NCBI RefSeq assembly: GCF_003992595.1
Contig: NZ_RZNA01000024.1
Location: 1-64,000 of the forward strand
Length of the DNA: 64,000 nt
Source of the DNA: Flagellimonas oceanensis
GTDB taxonomy: Bacteria; Bacteroidota; Bacteroidia; Flavobacteriales; Flavobacteriaceae
Direction: 5' to 3'
In this document: positions 54,101-63,325 of the stretch, in pieces
Layout of the letters: every line of letters starts with the position of its first letter
Position numbering within the stretch: the first letter of the stretch is position 1
Notes under the pieces: model-generated
Database searches by the model: none
Told to the model about the DNA's origin: nothing
Seen by the model: the letters and a program-made list of their open reading frames with translations, nothing else
Position numbers and translations under genes: made by a program

Positions 54101-55240
54101 ATGAATTCTTCCAAACGTATTCTGGTTGCTCCCTTGAACTGGGGGCTGGGACATGCTACCAGATGCATCCCCATTATTCATGAATTAATAAAGCATGGGC
54201 ACCAACCCTATTTGGCTTCAGACGGGGTTGCCCTTTCTTTATTGAAGAAGGAATTTCCAAATTTACCGGCATTTGAGCTTCCGTCCTACAAGATATCGTA
54301 TGCAGAAAAGGCAAGGAATTTCAAAATAAAAATGATCTGGGACTCCCCAAAAGTGCTCAAAGCCATTGCCAAGGAAAAGAAAGCCGTAAAGCGTTTGGTG
54401 AAAGAGCACGGGTTGGACGGAATCATTTCTGATAATCGATTGGGCGCCTATTACAAAAAAGTGCCCTGCGTGTTCATTACCCATCAACTCAACGTACTTT
54501 CGGGCAATACAACTTGGATGAGTTCCAAAGCACATCAAAAAATCATAAAAAAGTTTGATGCCTGCTGGGTTCCAGATGTGGAAGAAAAACCGAATTTAAC
54601 GGGGAAACTGGGGCATCTGAAAAAATCCAAATTGAACATTGCTTATTTGGGTCCTTTGAGTCGATTTGAGAAAAAAGAGGCTCCAATCATCAATGATTTG
54701 ATGGTGTTGCTCTCTGGTCCTGAACCGCAACGGACCATGTTGGAGGAAAAACTATTGGCTGAACTCCAAGGGTTTGAAGGGAACATTCTTTTTGTAAAAG
54801 GCAAAATCGAAGATGAACAGGTCCAAGAAGAAATTCAGACATCAAAGGGAAAAATCCTGCATTACAATTTTATGAAGTCCAACCAATTGGAAAAGGCCTT
54901 GAACCAAAGTGAAAAAGTCCTTTGTAGATCGGGATACACCACGGTCATGGATTTGGCCAAGTTGGAAAAGAAAGCATTTTTCATCCCCACACCGGGTCAA
55001 TACGAACAGGAATATTTGGCCAAACGGATGCAAAAACAAGGTTTGGTTCCCTATAGCACGCAGGAAGAATTCAAGCTCCAGGATTTATCCAAAATAAAGG
55101 ATTTTGATGGGCTGGCTCAATTTGATTCAAGCGTTGATTTTTCCTCCTTGTTTGGAGTTTTCTCCGAAGCTGGTGCCGTGGAGGCCTTTTCCAGCGTGAA
55201 GGAAAATTCAGAACCTACATCGACCTCACTTTCCACGTAA
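54101..55240 (+). CDS. MurG-like glycosyltransferase
   Basis: A 379-aa GT-B-type glycosyltransferase. The N-terminal glycine-rich loop is LVAPLNWGLGHATRCIPIIHEL, as in MurG/GT28 proteins. The C-terminal domain has LLSGPEPQRTMLEEKLL and, in the sugar-nucleotide-binding part, VLCRSGYTTVMDLAKLEKKAFFIPTPGQYEQEYLA (motif level: SGYTTVMD, PTPGQYEQEYLA). The acceptor is unknown. It ends with SVKENSEPTSTSLST, a Ser/Thr-rich tail encoded in the 124-bp overlap with the convergent histidine kinase gene. It stands alone on the plus strand. Confidence 0.85.
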   Translation: MNSSKRILVAPLNWGLGHATRCIPIIHELIKHGHQPYLASDGVALSLLKKEFPNLPAFELPSYKISYAEKARNFKIKMIWDSPKVLKAIAKEKKAVKRLVKEHGLDGIISDNRLGAYYKKVPCVFITHQLNVLSGNTTWMSSKAHQKIIKKFDACWVPDVEEKPNLTGKLGHLKKSKLNIAYLGPLSRFEKKEAPIINDLMVLLSGPEPQRTMLEEKLLAELQGFEGNILFVKGKIEDEQVQEEIQTSKGKILHYNFMKSNQLEKALNQSEKVLCRSGYTTVMDLAKLEKKAFFIPTPGQYEQEYLAKRMQKQGLVPYSTQEEFKLQDLSKIKDFDGLAQFDSSVDFSSLFGVFSEAGAVEAFSSVKENSEPTSTSLST

Positions 55241-56220
55241 ATTTTTTCGCCGTGGGCCTCCACAATATGTTTCACAATGGATAGACCAAGACCTGAACCG
55301 CCTTCGTTTCGGCTGCCACTCTGGTCCACGCGGTAAAAACGCTCGAAAAGACGTGGAATGTGCTGTTTTGGAATTCCTCCACCGTTATCCGTTACCCGGA
55401 CGATCACTTTGTTTTTGATAAGATTTTCCACACTTACCTCCGTGGTTCCTTTGGGCAAACCGTATTTTATGGAGTTTACCAGCAGATTACTTATGACCTG
55501 CTGTATTTTCTCCTTATCTCCATTTACATAAACCGGATTGGGATATTCCATATCAAAAGTGAGGGAAATCTCTTTTTTGGCAGCTTTCATTTCCAAAAGT
55601 TCAAAGGTGTTTTGGATAAGCTCAATGATATCAAAATCCTCCCGTTCCAACTTTAATTCGCCAGCTTCGAGTTTGGTGATCAAGTCGAGGTCTTTTACAA
55701 TATAAATGAGGCGCTCCACCCCTTTATTGGCACGTTGGAGGTATTTTTTTCGAAGTTTTTTGTCCTTCATGGCACCATCCAGTAGGGTAAGGATGTAACC
55801 TTGCACTGTAAAGAGTGGGGTTTTTAATTCGTGTGATACGTTTCCCAGAAAATCCTTTCGGTATTCTTCCCGTATTTTGAGGGTATCGATTTCGATTTTC
55901 TTCCCTTCGGCAAATTTTTCAATCTCTTCAACCAAAGTTCTCATGTCCGTGGTCACGGGCTTGGAGGAAAAGGAGGAGGATTCCAAGAGGGACACATCAT
56001 CATAAATCCTTTTGATTCGCCTATATATGAAGCGCTCTACCCGAATCTGGATAATGGCGAAGCAAATAGCGAAACATATCAAGGCAAAAAGTAGGGTATG
56101 TGGCCAGTCCATATGGTCCACATCCATGTGAAACCCTACAAATACGGCTGTGATCAAAATGGTAATAACCAAAGAAGACCGTAGCGCAAATTTGTATGAT
56201 TTCTTTAGTTTAATGGCCAT
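55117..56220 (-). CDS. phoR: PhoR-type sensor histidine kinase
   Basis: A 367-aa kinase with two N-terminal membrane helices (about residues 13-30 and 42-58), a short linker and no PAS domain. The phospho-acceptor is H130 in FLGNVSHELKTPLFTVQGY; the ATPase shows QQVISNLLVNSIKYG, VTDNGGGIPKQH and GGSGLGLSIVKHIVEAHG. Its ATG overlaps the stop of the response-regulator gene by one base (TAATG), so the pair is coupled. The PhoR label rests on the adjacent PhoB-like regulator and the Pho-box-like array nearby; phosphate sensing is inferred. The C-terminus (PNKEEKSTLESN) lies in a 124-bp overlap with the convergent glycosyltransferase gene. Confidence 0.88.
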   Translation of the reverse strand: MAIKLKKSYKFALRSSLVITILITAVFVGFHMDVDHMDWPHTLLFALICFAICFAIIQIRVERFIYRRIKRIYDDVSLLESSSFSSKPVTTDMRTLVEEIEKFAEGKKIEIDTLKIREEYRKDFLGNVSHELKTPLFTVQGYILTLLDGAMKDKKLRKKYLQRANKGVERLIYIVKDLDLITKLEAGELKLEREDFDIIELIQNTFELLEMKAAKKEISLTFDMEYPNPVYVNGDKEKIQQVISNLLVNSIKYGLPKGTTEVSVENLIKNKVIVRVTDNGGGIPKQHIPRLFERFYRVDQSGSRNEGGSGLGLSIVKHIVEAHGEKIYVESEVDVGSEFSFTLEKASTAPASEKTPNKEEKSTLESN

Positions 56221-56906
56221 TAAAGCACAAACTTATACCCCACGCCCTTCACGGTTTTAAAGTGGTGGTCTCCTATTTTTTCACGTAATTTTCTTATGTG
56301 GACATCAATGGTTCTACCACCAACAACCACTTCATTGCCCCAAACTTTGTCCAGAATCACTTCACGTTTGAAAACCTTGTTGGGTTTGGAGGTCAATAGG
56401 GACAATAGTTCAAATTCCTTTCTGGGCAATACCATCTCCTCGCCATCGTTCACGATTTTATATTCCTCACGATTAATAACGATGTCCCCTACCTTGACAA
56501 TATCCTCTACTTCTTTTTTGTCATCTTTCAACCTCCTCAATAGGGCTTTTACCTTACTGACCAATACTTTTGGTTTAATGGGTTTGGTAATGTAATCATC
56601 AGCTCCGGCATCGAATCCGGCTACTTGGGAATAATCTTCGCCACGGGCTGTTAAAAAAGTGATTATGGTGTTGTCCAATCCGGGAGTGTTTCGAATCACT
56701 TCACATGCTTCGATACCATCCATTTCCGGCATCATCACATCCATAATGATAAGATGTGGGCTCTTCTTTTTGGCTTTGGCGACTCCTTCCGCTCCATTTT
56801 TAGCTGTGAATACTTCGTAGCCTTCGGAGGAGAGGTTGTAGCTTATAATTTCCAGAATATCAGGTTCATCGTCTACCAATAGAATCTTAATGTCCTTGTT
56901 TTTCAT
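56220..56906 (-). CDS. phoB: PhoB-type response regulator (OmpR family)
   Basis: A 228-aa regulator with a receiver domain (LLVDDEPDILEIISY; phospho-acceptor D56 in IIMDVMMPEMDGIEACE; conserved Lys in DYITKPIKPKVL) and an OmpR/PhoB winged-helix domain (EYKIVNDGEEMVLPRKEFELLSLL through VWGNEVVVGGRTIDVHIRKLREKIG). The ATG at 56906 is the receiver start; the frame extends 24 codons upstream without family support. The start faces a region with phased TAACA repeats (56969-57036), consistent with OmpR-family binding and autoregulation, and a TonB receptor is transcribed divergently. Confidence 0.9.
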   Translation of the reverse strand: MKNKDIKILLVDDEPDILEIISYNLSSEGYEVFTAKNGAEGVAKAKKKSPHLIIMDVMMPEMDGIEACEVIRNTPGLDNTIITFLTARGEDYSQVAGFDAGADDYITKPIKPKVLVSKVKALLRRLKDDKKEVEDIVKVGDIVINREEYKIVNDGEEMVLPRKEFELLSLLTSKPNKVFKREVILDKVWGNEVVVGGRTIDVHIRKLREKIGDHHFKTVKGVGYKFVL

Positions 56907-57084
56907 GGGATGGTATTTCTGTGTTAATCGCCCAAATGTAAAGATAATACACTTACGGGATAAACGCTTAACATTCATTTAATCTAGTAACATTATTGTA
57001 ACAGAACTGAAATAAACTCTTAACATACAACTAACACGGCTTTTACAACCCGTGGCGTTCTTTGCGCCAAATATATACCTGATA
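56907..57084. promoter_or_regulatory. Divergent promoter region between phoB-type gene and TonB receptor
   Basis: A 178-bp gap that must serve both directions. It holds the phased TAACA array (56969-57036) and little else recognisable. The array sits 49 bp before the receptor ATG and 63 bp before the regulator ATG. Confidence 0.6.
56969..57036 (+). promoter_or_regulatory. Pho-box-like array: TAACA elements in 11-bp register
   Basis: TAACA occurs at 56988, 56999, 57021 and 57032. All four are in one 11-bp phase, with the single missing slot at 57010. Another TAACA at 56969 is followed 11 bp on by a degenerate TAATC. Direct repeats spaced 11 bp are the classic layout of Pho boxes bound by PhoB-type dimers. 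The adjacent PhoB-like regulator makes it the obvious binder; this is inferred from spacing, not from a known consensus of this species. Confidence 0.65.
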
Positions 57085-59934
57085 ATGAAATATTTTTTAA
57101 TGATTTTTGCCTTGGCGGCAACATCACTGGTCAGCGCCCAACAATCTACGGGTAGCATCGTCGGTAAACTTACCGACCAAGAATACAATAATGAACCGCT
57201 TGCATTTGCCAATGTACTTATTAAAGGGACTACTCTGGGAGCCACTTCTGACTTCGATGGTCTTTTTGAAATCGCCAATGTTGAGCCTGGAACTTACACG
57301 GTAACTTTCAGTTATTTAGGATATGAGACCGTTGAAATTCCAAATGTGACGGTCGAAGCTGGAAAAGTAACCAGTTTAAATGTGCCCATGAGCGCCTCTG
57401 AAGGGGTGGCCTTGGATGAAGTAGTGGTTACCACTGTAGCCAGAAAAGATTCGGAAGTGGCTTTACTTTTGGATCAGAAAAAAGCAATTACACTCGAGAC
57501 TTCCATTGGTGCGCAAGAGCTGGCACGCAAGGGAGCAAGTGATGCTGCAACCGCAGTTACCAAAATAACCGGTATAGCCAAGGAAGAAGGTTCGGACAAT
57601 GTTTATGTACGTGGTCTTGGAGATAGGTTTAATGTTACTACCCTAAATGGGCTTCCTTTACCATCAAACAACACCTCCAAAAAGAACATAGACCTAAGCC
57701 TTTTCGGTACTGGGATAATTGAGTCCATTGGGATTGACAAGACATACAATGCCCAAAATTATGGAGATTTTGGCGGGGCCAACATTAATATCGTTTCCCG
57801 AAATTATACAGGTTCTGGGTTTTTGGAGCTTGGAGTTGGTTCAGGAGCAAATACTGCTGCTCTTGGGGCTGATGAGTTCTATTTGTATGATGGGCCCAAT
57901 TTTACGGGCTTTTACAACAAAGAGATTTCAAACGACCCTTTTAACAATGGTTTTGACACCAGCTGGGACCGTGAAACCAGAAGTACTCCAATAAACTCAA
58001 ATATTTCCCTTAAAGGAGGTGACTCTTATAATATTGGTGAAAATTCAAGACTTAACTTTTTCGCAGTAGGTTCCTTCAGCAATGGGAATTCCTATAGAGA
58101 AGGTTTGAACCAAGGTGCCCCTAACCTTGGGACTGCATTGCCAAACTCCGAGTTTGATTATCAAAAATATAGCTACACGACCGCAACTACCTTGATGGGA
58201 AATGTTGGCTTGAGATTAGGTTCTGCCAATGATATAAAATACAACTTCCTAATGCTGAACAACTCTGAACAAAAACATGAAGAGTTCAACGGTATTCTGG
58301 ATAGGGAAGATGATGCCCCAAATGGTGGTGGTTTCATCCAAAGAAACACATTTGAAAGAACAACCCTAATTGTAAACCAATTGTTGGGTAACCATGACAT
58401 TAGCGACAGTTTTGAGGTAAACTGGGGCGTAGGGTACAATACTGTGGAAAACTTAATTCCAAACCGTCGCCAGAACATTCTTTTACCCTATACAAACAAT
58501 GATCCTGAAGGACCTAAATCCTTCCGATTGGTATCCGCGGCTTCTGCTAACCACAGATTCTTTCAAGAATTGACCGAAGATGAAATAGCTGCCAACCTTT
58601 CGACAACATTCAAGTTTAAAAAGAATGAGGAAGATGGGTTTGATGGAAAGTTTACCATTGGGTACAACGGACGTTTCAAAAATGTGGATTTTGAAGCTAC
58701 GCAGTTCAACTATCAGATATTGAATGTTGCCAACCAGCCCTTTGTAGACCCTTACAATATTGATGCATACTTTGATGAGTATGGACCGGATTCAGGTTTC
58801 TGGCAGATTAGAACTTTTAGGGGAACCGCATCCACTGAAGGATCTTTGGATCCTCAAACTTATGGCGGCGAACAACAAATCAATGCTGGATTTGTTACTT
58901 TGGAATACAAATTCACTCCAAAATTCACCCTTTTTGCTGGAGCAAGAGGAGAACAAATCAATCAAACCATTGAATGGAGCACTGTAATCCAAGGAGATGA
59001 CAGCAATGAATTGGACACCTTCGAGTTCCTACCATCTTTAGCTCTTAAATACGAGTTGAACGATAAGCAAAACCTAAGGTTTGCAGCAAGTAAAACCTAC
59101 ACCTTGCCTCAATTTAAAGAAAGAGCTCCTTTCTTGTTCCAAGAGGAAATCAACCAAGATACACAAGGTAACCCTGCACTTGAAAACTCAACCAATTACA
59201 ATGTTGATTTAAGATGGGAGTTGTTCCCTTCTTCAAGTGAGCTGATTTCTTTTGCAGTATTTGGAAAATATATCGAAAACCCTATCAACACTTTCTTGAT
59301 TGTATCTGCGGCCAACAACTTGAGCTATGCCAATACCGGCGACAGTGCTACGGCATTTGGTGCGGAGATTGAAGCTCGAGTGGATGTATTTGAAAACGAA
59401 AGAGAAACAGCAGAAAGCATGTTGACAAACAGACTCTCTGTCGGAGGTAATGTTGCTTATTTGAATTCGAATCAAAAATTGGATTATCAAAAAGTATCCG
59501 AGGAAACTGATTTTGCGGCAGCATTTACCAATACCGAAGCTCCTTTGCAAGGTGCCTCTGATTTCATTTTTAATGCAGACGTAAGTTACTACACCGAATT
59601 CTCCGACACTAAAAACCTAAGGACCACCTTGGCAGGAAACTATTTTTCCGATCGTATTTATGCCTTGGGAAGTACTGGTAGAGGACACTTGGTAGACAGA
59701 GGTTTTGTAACGCTCGACTTTATCAGTGCTCTTGAGTTAGGAGAACACTTCGGAATCGGCATGAGCGTCAAAAACATATTGAATCCTCTAGTGGAGCGTG
59801 TCAATGAAAATGCAGAGGGTGATTTGGATATGGAAAACCCTGCTATACCTGGCTTTTTGGAAGGAGGTCCTGTAACAGCCCTTTCCTATAAAAAAGGGGT
59901 GGACTTTAGCTTGTCTTTGTCCTACAAATTTTAA
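57085..59934 (+). CDS. TonB-dependent receptor with carboxypeptidase-like N-terminal domain
   Basis: A 949-aa outer-membrane receptor. After the signal peptide (MKYFLMIFALAATSLVSAQ) comes a CarboxypepD_reg-like domain (GSIVGKLTDQEYNNEPLAFANVLIKGT), then the plug (LDEVVVTTVARKDSEVALLLDQKK, with VYVRGLGDRFNVTTLNGLPLPS) and a long barrel ending LSLSYKF. The VRGLGDRFN plug motif is of the general TonB-receptor type, not SusC. It lies behind the Pho-box-like array and is followed (57 bp) by a repeat lipoprotein on the same strand, so the two likely act together in uptake when phosphate is scarce. The substrate is unknown. The ATG at 57085 is chosen for the signal peptide; 57052 is possible. Confidence 0.9.
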   Translation: MKYFLMIFALAATSLVSAQQSTGSIVGKLTDQEYNNEPLAFANVLIKGTTLGATSDFDGLFEIANVEPGTYTVTFSYLGYETVEIPNVTVEAGKVTSLNVPMSASEGVALDEVVVTTVARKDSEVALLLDQKKAITLETSIGAQELARKGASDAATAVTKITGIAKEEGSDNVYVRGLGDRFNVTTLNGLPLPSNNTSKKNIDLSLFGTGIIESIGIDKTYNAQNYGDFGGANINIVSRNYTGSGFLELGVGSGANTAALGADEFYLYDGPNFTGFYNKEISNDPFNNGFDTSWDRETRSTPINSNISLKGGDSYNIGENSRLNFFAVGSFSNGNSYREGLNQGAPNLGTALPNSEFDYQKYSYTTATTLMGNVGLRLGSANDIKYNFLMLNNSEQKHEEFNGILDREDDAPNGGGFIQRNTFERTTLIVNQLLGNHDISDSFEVNWGVGYNTVENLIPNRRQNILLPYTNNDPEGPKSFRLVSAASANHRFFQELTEDEIAANLSTTFKFKKNEEDGFDGKFTIGYNGRFKNVDFEATQFNYQILNVANQPFVDPYNIDAYFDEYGPDSGFWQIRTFRGTASTEGSLDPQTYGGEQQINAGFVTLEYKFTPKFTLFAGARGEQINQTIEWSTVIQGDDSNELDTFEFLPSLALKYELNDKQNLRFAASKTYTLPQFKERAPFLFQEEINQDTQGNPALENSTNYNVDLRWELFPSSSELISFAVFGKYIENPINTFLIVSAANNLSYANTGDSATAFGAEIEARVDVFENERETAESMLTNRLSVGGNVAYLNSNQKLDYQKVSEETDFAAAFTNTEAPLQGASDFIFNADVSYYTEFSDTKNLRTTLAGNYFSDRIYALGSTGRGHLVDRGFVTLDFISALELGEHFGIGMSVKNILNPLVERVNENAEGDLDMENPAIPGFLEGGPVTALSYKKGVDFSLSLSYKF

Positions 59935-59991
59935 TACCAATTACACGATAAAAATTAAATGTCAAATCTGAATTTTTTAAATCTAAAACTT

Positions 59992-62223
59992 ATGAAAAAA
60001 TCACTTTTAAAATTTTTACTAAGCTTTGCTGCTATTGCGTTAATCGCGTCCTGTAGTGGAGATGACAACGGCCCTACGCCTCCCGACGAACCTACATGTA
60101 GCGATGGTATCCAAAACGGAGATGAAACCGGAGTGGATTGTGGCGGTTCTTGTGAGCCATGTGAAGCTGCAGCGGTTGAACTATCCGGAGAGGTTACTGA
60201 GGATACAGAATTGGACGCTACTGTTGATTACAGCCTTACAGGAAGCTACATTGTTAAAGAAGGTGCTTCTTTGACTATTCCTGCTGGAACCGTAATCAAG
60301 GCTTCTGGTGGTACTGCTGCATTTATCGGAGTTGAAAGAGGTGCTCAAATCTTCATCAATGGAGAGGCTGGCAATCCTGTTGTTATGACTTCTGATGCTG
60401 CAAGTCCAGCTCAAGGTGACTGGGGTGGATTGGTTATCGCTGGTGATGCTCCTACCAACAAAGGTGTGGATGTAACCACTGAAATAGGTGATCTTACCTA
60501 TGGTGGTGACAACGCTGCAGATGACTCTGGATCCATTACTTATTTGAGGGTTGAGTACACTGGTGCAACTTTCTCCAACGACAAGGAGTTCAATGGAGTT
60601 TCTTTGTTCGGTGTTGGTTCTGAAACAACTTTCGAATACGTTCAATCCTACAACGGTGGTGATGACGGTATCGAATTCTTTGGTGGTACTGTGGATGGAA
60701 ACTACTTGGTATCTATCGGAAGTGGAGATGATTCCATTGATTTTGCCGATGGTTGGACAGGAACTGGTAGCAACTGGTATATTGCCGGTGGTGCCAAGGC
60801 TGGTATCGAAGGTTCCAATAACGGTGATGACGGTGATGCTACTCCTGTGACAACAACAACTTTGAGCAACATTACAGTTGTTGGTCCTGTTACAGAAGGT
60901 GCACTATTCTTTAAAGAAGGTGGTGGTAACTTTACAATTGACAACTTTTACGCATCTGACATCGACCTAGGTGTTAATGTTACGGATGGCGATGCTCCTG
61001 CCGCTGCACGTATTGAAAATGGCGACCTAACCATTAGCAATATTCAGTTTGCTGATGCTGCAGACGGTTTTGCTGCAACCAACTATGCTGGAGCCAACCA
61101 ATCTTTCTACACAGAAGGAGTTGCTACAGGTGCTGGCAACGGTGCTGCTTCCCCTGATTGGGCTGCTGGTTGGACCATCGGATTGGAAAACAGTGCTTCA
61201 ACAACCGAGAACTTGGCTGGTGAAATCACAGGTGATGTAGAGTTGGATGCCTCTATCGAATACTTCCTTACTAGTGGATTTATTGTAAAAGAAGGAGGTT
61301 CTTTGACTATTCCTGCTGGAACCGTGATTAAAGCTTCTGGTGGTACTGCTGCATTTATCGGAGTTGAAAGAGGTGCTCAAATCTTCATCAATGGAGAGGC
61401 TGGCAACCCTGTTGTGATGACTTCTTCCAGTGAAACTCCTGCTCAAGGTGACTGGGGTGGATTGGTTATCGCTGGTGATGCTCCTACCAACAAAGGTGTG
61501 GACGTAACTACAGAGGTAGGTGACCTTACTTACGGTGGTGAAAATTCTGATGATGATTCAGGTTCCATCACTTACTTGAGAGTTGAGTACACTGGTGCAA
61601 CTTTCTCCAACGACAAAGAGTTCAACGGAGTTTCTTTGTTCGGCGTGGGTGCTGGAACAACTTTCGAATACGTTCAATCCTACAATGGTGGTGATGATGG
61701 TATCGAGTTCTTCGGTGGTACTGTGGATGGAAACTACTTGGTATCCATCGGAAGTGGAGATGATTCCATTGATTTTGCCGATGGTTGGACAGGAACTGGT
61801 AGCTACTGGTATATTGCCGGTGGTGCCAAAGCTGGTATCGAAGGTTCCAACAATGGTGACAATGGAGAAGCTACTCCAATGACAACTACAACTTTGAGCA
61901 ATATCACAGTAGTAGGACCAGTTACTGAAGGTGCACTTTTCTTTAAAGAAGGTGGTGGTGTGTTTACAATCACTAACTTCTATACAAGTGGAGTTGACCT
62001 AGGTGTTAAAGTTACAGGTACCGATACTGCTGCTGAAGCACGTATTGAAGGTGGTGATTTGTCTATAAACCCAATTCAATTCGATGCAACTGCAATGGGC
62101 TTCTTGGCAACTGACTATGCTGGTATCACTCAAGATTTTTATACTGAAGGTGACAACACAGGTGCTGGTAACGGTGCCGCTCAACCTGACTGGGCCGCTG
62201 ATTGGACAGTTGGAATTGAATAA
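59992..62223 (+). CDS. Lipoprotein with Cys-rich segment and two near-identical 344-aa repeats
   Basis: A 743-aa lipoprotein: leader MKKSLLKFLLSFAAIALIASC, then a Cys-rich motif (TCSDGIQNGDETGVDCGG SCEPC, six Cys with the common DG-x-NG-x-E-x-GVDCGG pattern), then two repeats of 344 residues each (about 63-403 and 405-743). Each repeat has TIPAGTVIKASGGTAAFIGV, QGDWGGLVIAGDAPTN, ITYLRVEYTGATFSND and FFGGTVDGNYLVSIGSGDD, a beta-helix-like pattern found in Bacteroidetes proteins encoded next to TonB receptors. The DNA repeat length is 1,032 bp. It follows the TonB receptor and may capture its ligand at the surface. A hairpin terminator follows at 62251-62279. Confidence 0.85.
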   Translation: MKKSLLKFLLSFAAIALIASCSGDDNGPTPPDEPTCSDGIQNGDETGVDCGGSCEPCEAAAVELSGEVTEDTELDATVDYSLTGSYIVKEGASLTIPAGTVIKASGGTAAFIGVERGAQIFINGEAGNPVVMTSDAASPAQGDWGGLVIAGDAPTNKGVDVTTEIGDLTYGGDNAADDSGSITYLRVEYTGATFSNDKEFNGVSLFGVGSETTFEYVQSYNGGDDGIEFFGGTVDGNYLVSIGSGDDSIDFADGWTGTGSNWYIAGGAKAGIEGSNNGDDGDATPVTTTTLSNITVVGPVTEGALFFKEGGGNFTIDNFYASDIDLGVNVTDGDAPAAARIENGDLTISNIQFADAADGFAATNYAGANQSFYTEGVATGAGNGAASPDWAAGWTIGLENSASTTENLAGEITGDVELDASIEYFLTSGFIVKEGGSLTIPAGTVIKASGGTAAFIGVERGAQIFINGEAGNPVVMTSSSETPAQGDWGGLVIAGDAPTNKGVDVTTEVGDLTYGGENSDDDSGSITYLRVEYTGATFSNDKEFNGVSLFGVGAGTTFEYVQSYNGGDDGIEFFGGTVDGNYLVSIGSGDDSIDFADGWTGTGSYWYIAGGAKAGIEGSNNGDNGEATPMTTTTLSNITVVGPVTEGALFFKEGGGVFTITNFYTSGVDLGVKVTGTDTAAEARIEGGDLSINPIQFDATAMGFLATDYAGITQDFYTEGDNTGAGNGAAQPDWAADWTVGIE
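60175..62220 (+). repeat. Tandem direct repeat of about 1,032 bp inside the lipoprotein gene
   Basis: Two adjacent copies within one gene, from about 60175 and from about 61207. Corresponding landmarks (GCTTCTGGTGGTACTGCTGC at 60301 and 61333; GTGGATGGAAACTACTTGG at 60691 and 61723) are each offset by exactly 1,032 bp. Long stretches are identical at the DNA level while others differ, so the copies are a duplication partly homogenised or recent. Confidence 0.85.
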
Positions 62224-62250
62224 GAATTAAATACAAACCAAATTTGGTTA

Positions 62251-62279
62251 AAAGCCTCCGTTAATCCGGGGGCTTTTTT
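62251..62279 (+). terminator. Rho-independent terminator after the repeat lipoprotein
   Basis: An 8-bp stem with one G-U wobble (AGCCTCCG with CGGGGGCT), a short AT-rich loop, and a run of six T residues directly after. It starts about 28 bp after the stop and closes the TonB receptor-lipoprotein unit. Confidence 0.85.
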
Positions 62280-62360
62280 ATTTACATACACTTATTATTG
62301 GTTTAATATCAATGTAGTCCTTTTCGTATATTTTTATAATGAATTTAAAACATAGCCATT

Positions 62361-63272
62361 ATGAAAAAAATCACGCTTTTGGCATTTTTAGCAGTATCAT
62401 TTTCTTTTTCACAGACAATCGATTTTAAAAATTTTAAAGTCAACGAACCCTCAGGTCAAAACTTTTCCACTGGAACTAAATTTGATTTTGAATTTGAAAT
62501 CAAAAGAGACTACACCTATTCAACACATGGATATCATGAAATCAGATTATCTGTTTACAAAGGCAACAATACATTGACCAGTAATAGAGTTTCATACAGT
62601 CGTTGGAATCGTGAAGATGACTATGATATTTATTACAGTAGCTATACCTTAAAAACTTGGTATAACTATTCCACACAAGGGTATTCAACAAACCCAGGTC
62701 AAACATTCACACTAAAGGTGGAATATGCGGGACTCACTGAAACCTATACCTACACATACCCTAACCCAGATACTGACGGAGATGGCATACCTGACAGCGA
62801 GGACGATTGCCCCAACGAGTCTGGTCCAGCTTCCAATGATGGATGTCCAGGAGAACCAGATCTGTCCATCAATTTAAATGGCTCCGTAATTAATAGCGAT
62901 TGCTTTGGCTGTGATAATTATTTTAGCCAAATTGGAACAGACAGACACTACTTAAATAATCCCAGTGGAATGGCAAATATTGATGTATTAGTCCAAAACC
63001 TTGGCAATGCCTCTTCTACTTCCACTACAGTTGGGTATTATATTTCTGCAAATAACACTTTTGAAAGTAATTCAGATACGCGAATAAAAACATCCAACAT
63101 TGGATCACTCGGTACAAACAGTGGAGATTATTCCTCTGTCACACTTTTTACATACGATTTTAACAGTGTCAGTGGTAATTTTTGGTTGCTGATTCGAGTT
63201 GACGATGATGATGACAACGACGAATCCAATGAAAATAATAATGTATTCGCTCTACGTTTTGCAATCAACTAA
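62361..63272 (+). CDS. Secreted protein with thrombospondin type-3-like and CARDB-like parts
   Basis: A 303-aa exported protein (leader MKKITLLAFLAVSFSFSQT). Residues about 20-130 form an unassigned Tyr-rich beta domain (TYSTHGYHEIRLSVYKGN). A Ca-binding thrombospondin type-3-like unit DTDGDGIPDSEDDCPNESG follows near residue 138. The remaining part, with GMANIDVLVQNLGNASSTSTTV and SNNIGS-like strands, and the closing NENNNVFALRF, resembles CARDB domains. The DDDDDNDESNENNN run is strongly acidic. I do not recognise a full-length family, and there is no type IX C-terminal sorting domain. It stands 138 bp after the repeat lipoprotein, beyond its terminator. Confidence 0.75.
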   Translation: MKKITLLAFLAVSFSFSQTIDFKNFKVNEPSGQNFSTGTKFDFEFEIKRDYTYSTHGYHEIRLSVYKGNNTLTSNRVSYSRWNREDDYDIYYSSYTLKTWYNYSTQGYSTNPGQTFTLKVEYAGLTETYTYTYPNPDTDGDGIPDSEDDCPNESGPASNDGCPGEPDLSINLNGSVINSDCFGCDNYFSQIGTDRHYLNNPSGMANIDVLVQNLGNASSTSTTVGYYISANNTFESNSDTRIKTSNIGSLGTNSGDYSSVTLFTYDFNSVSGNFWLLIRVDDDDDNDESNENNNVFALRFAIN

Positions 63273-63325
63273 AAAGACTCAACAAATATAATATAACTCT
63301 GTCATAAGAAAACAAAACCCATAAC

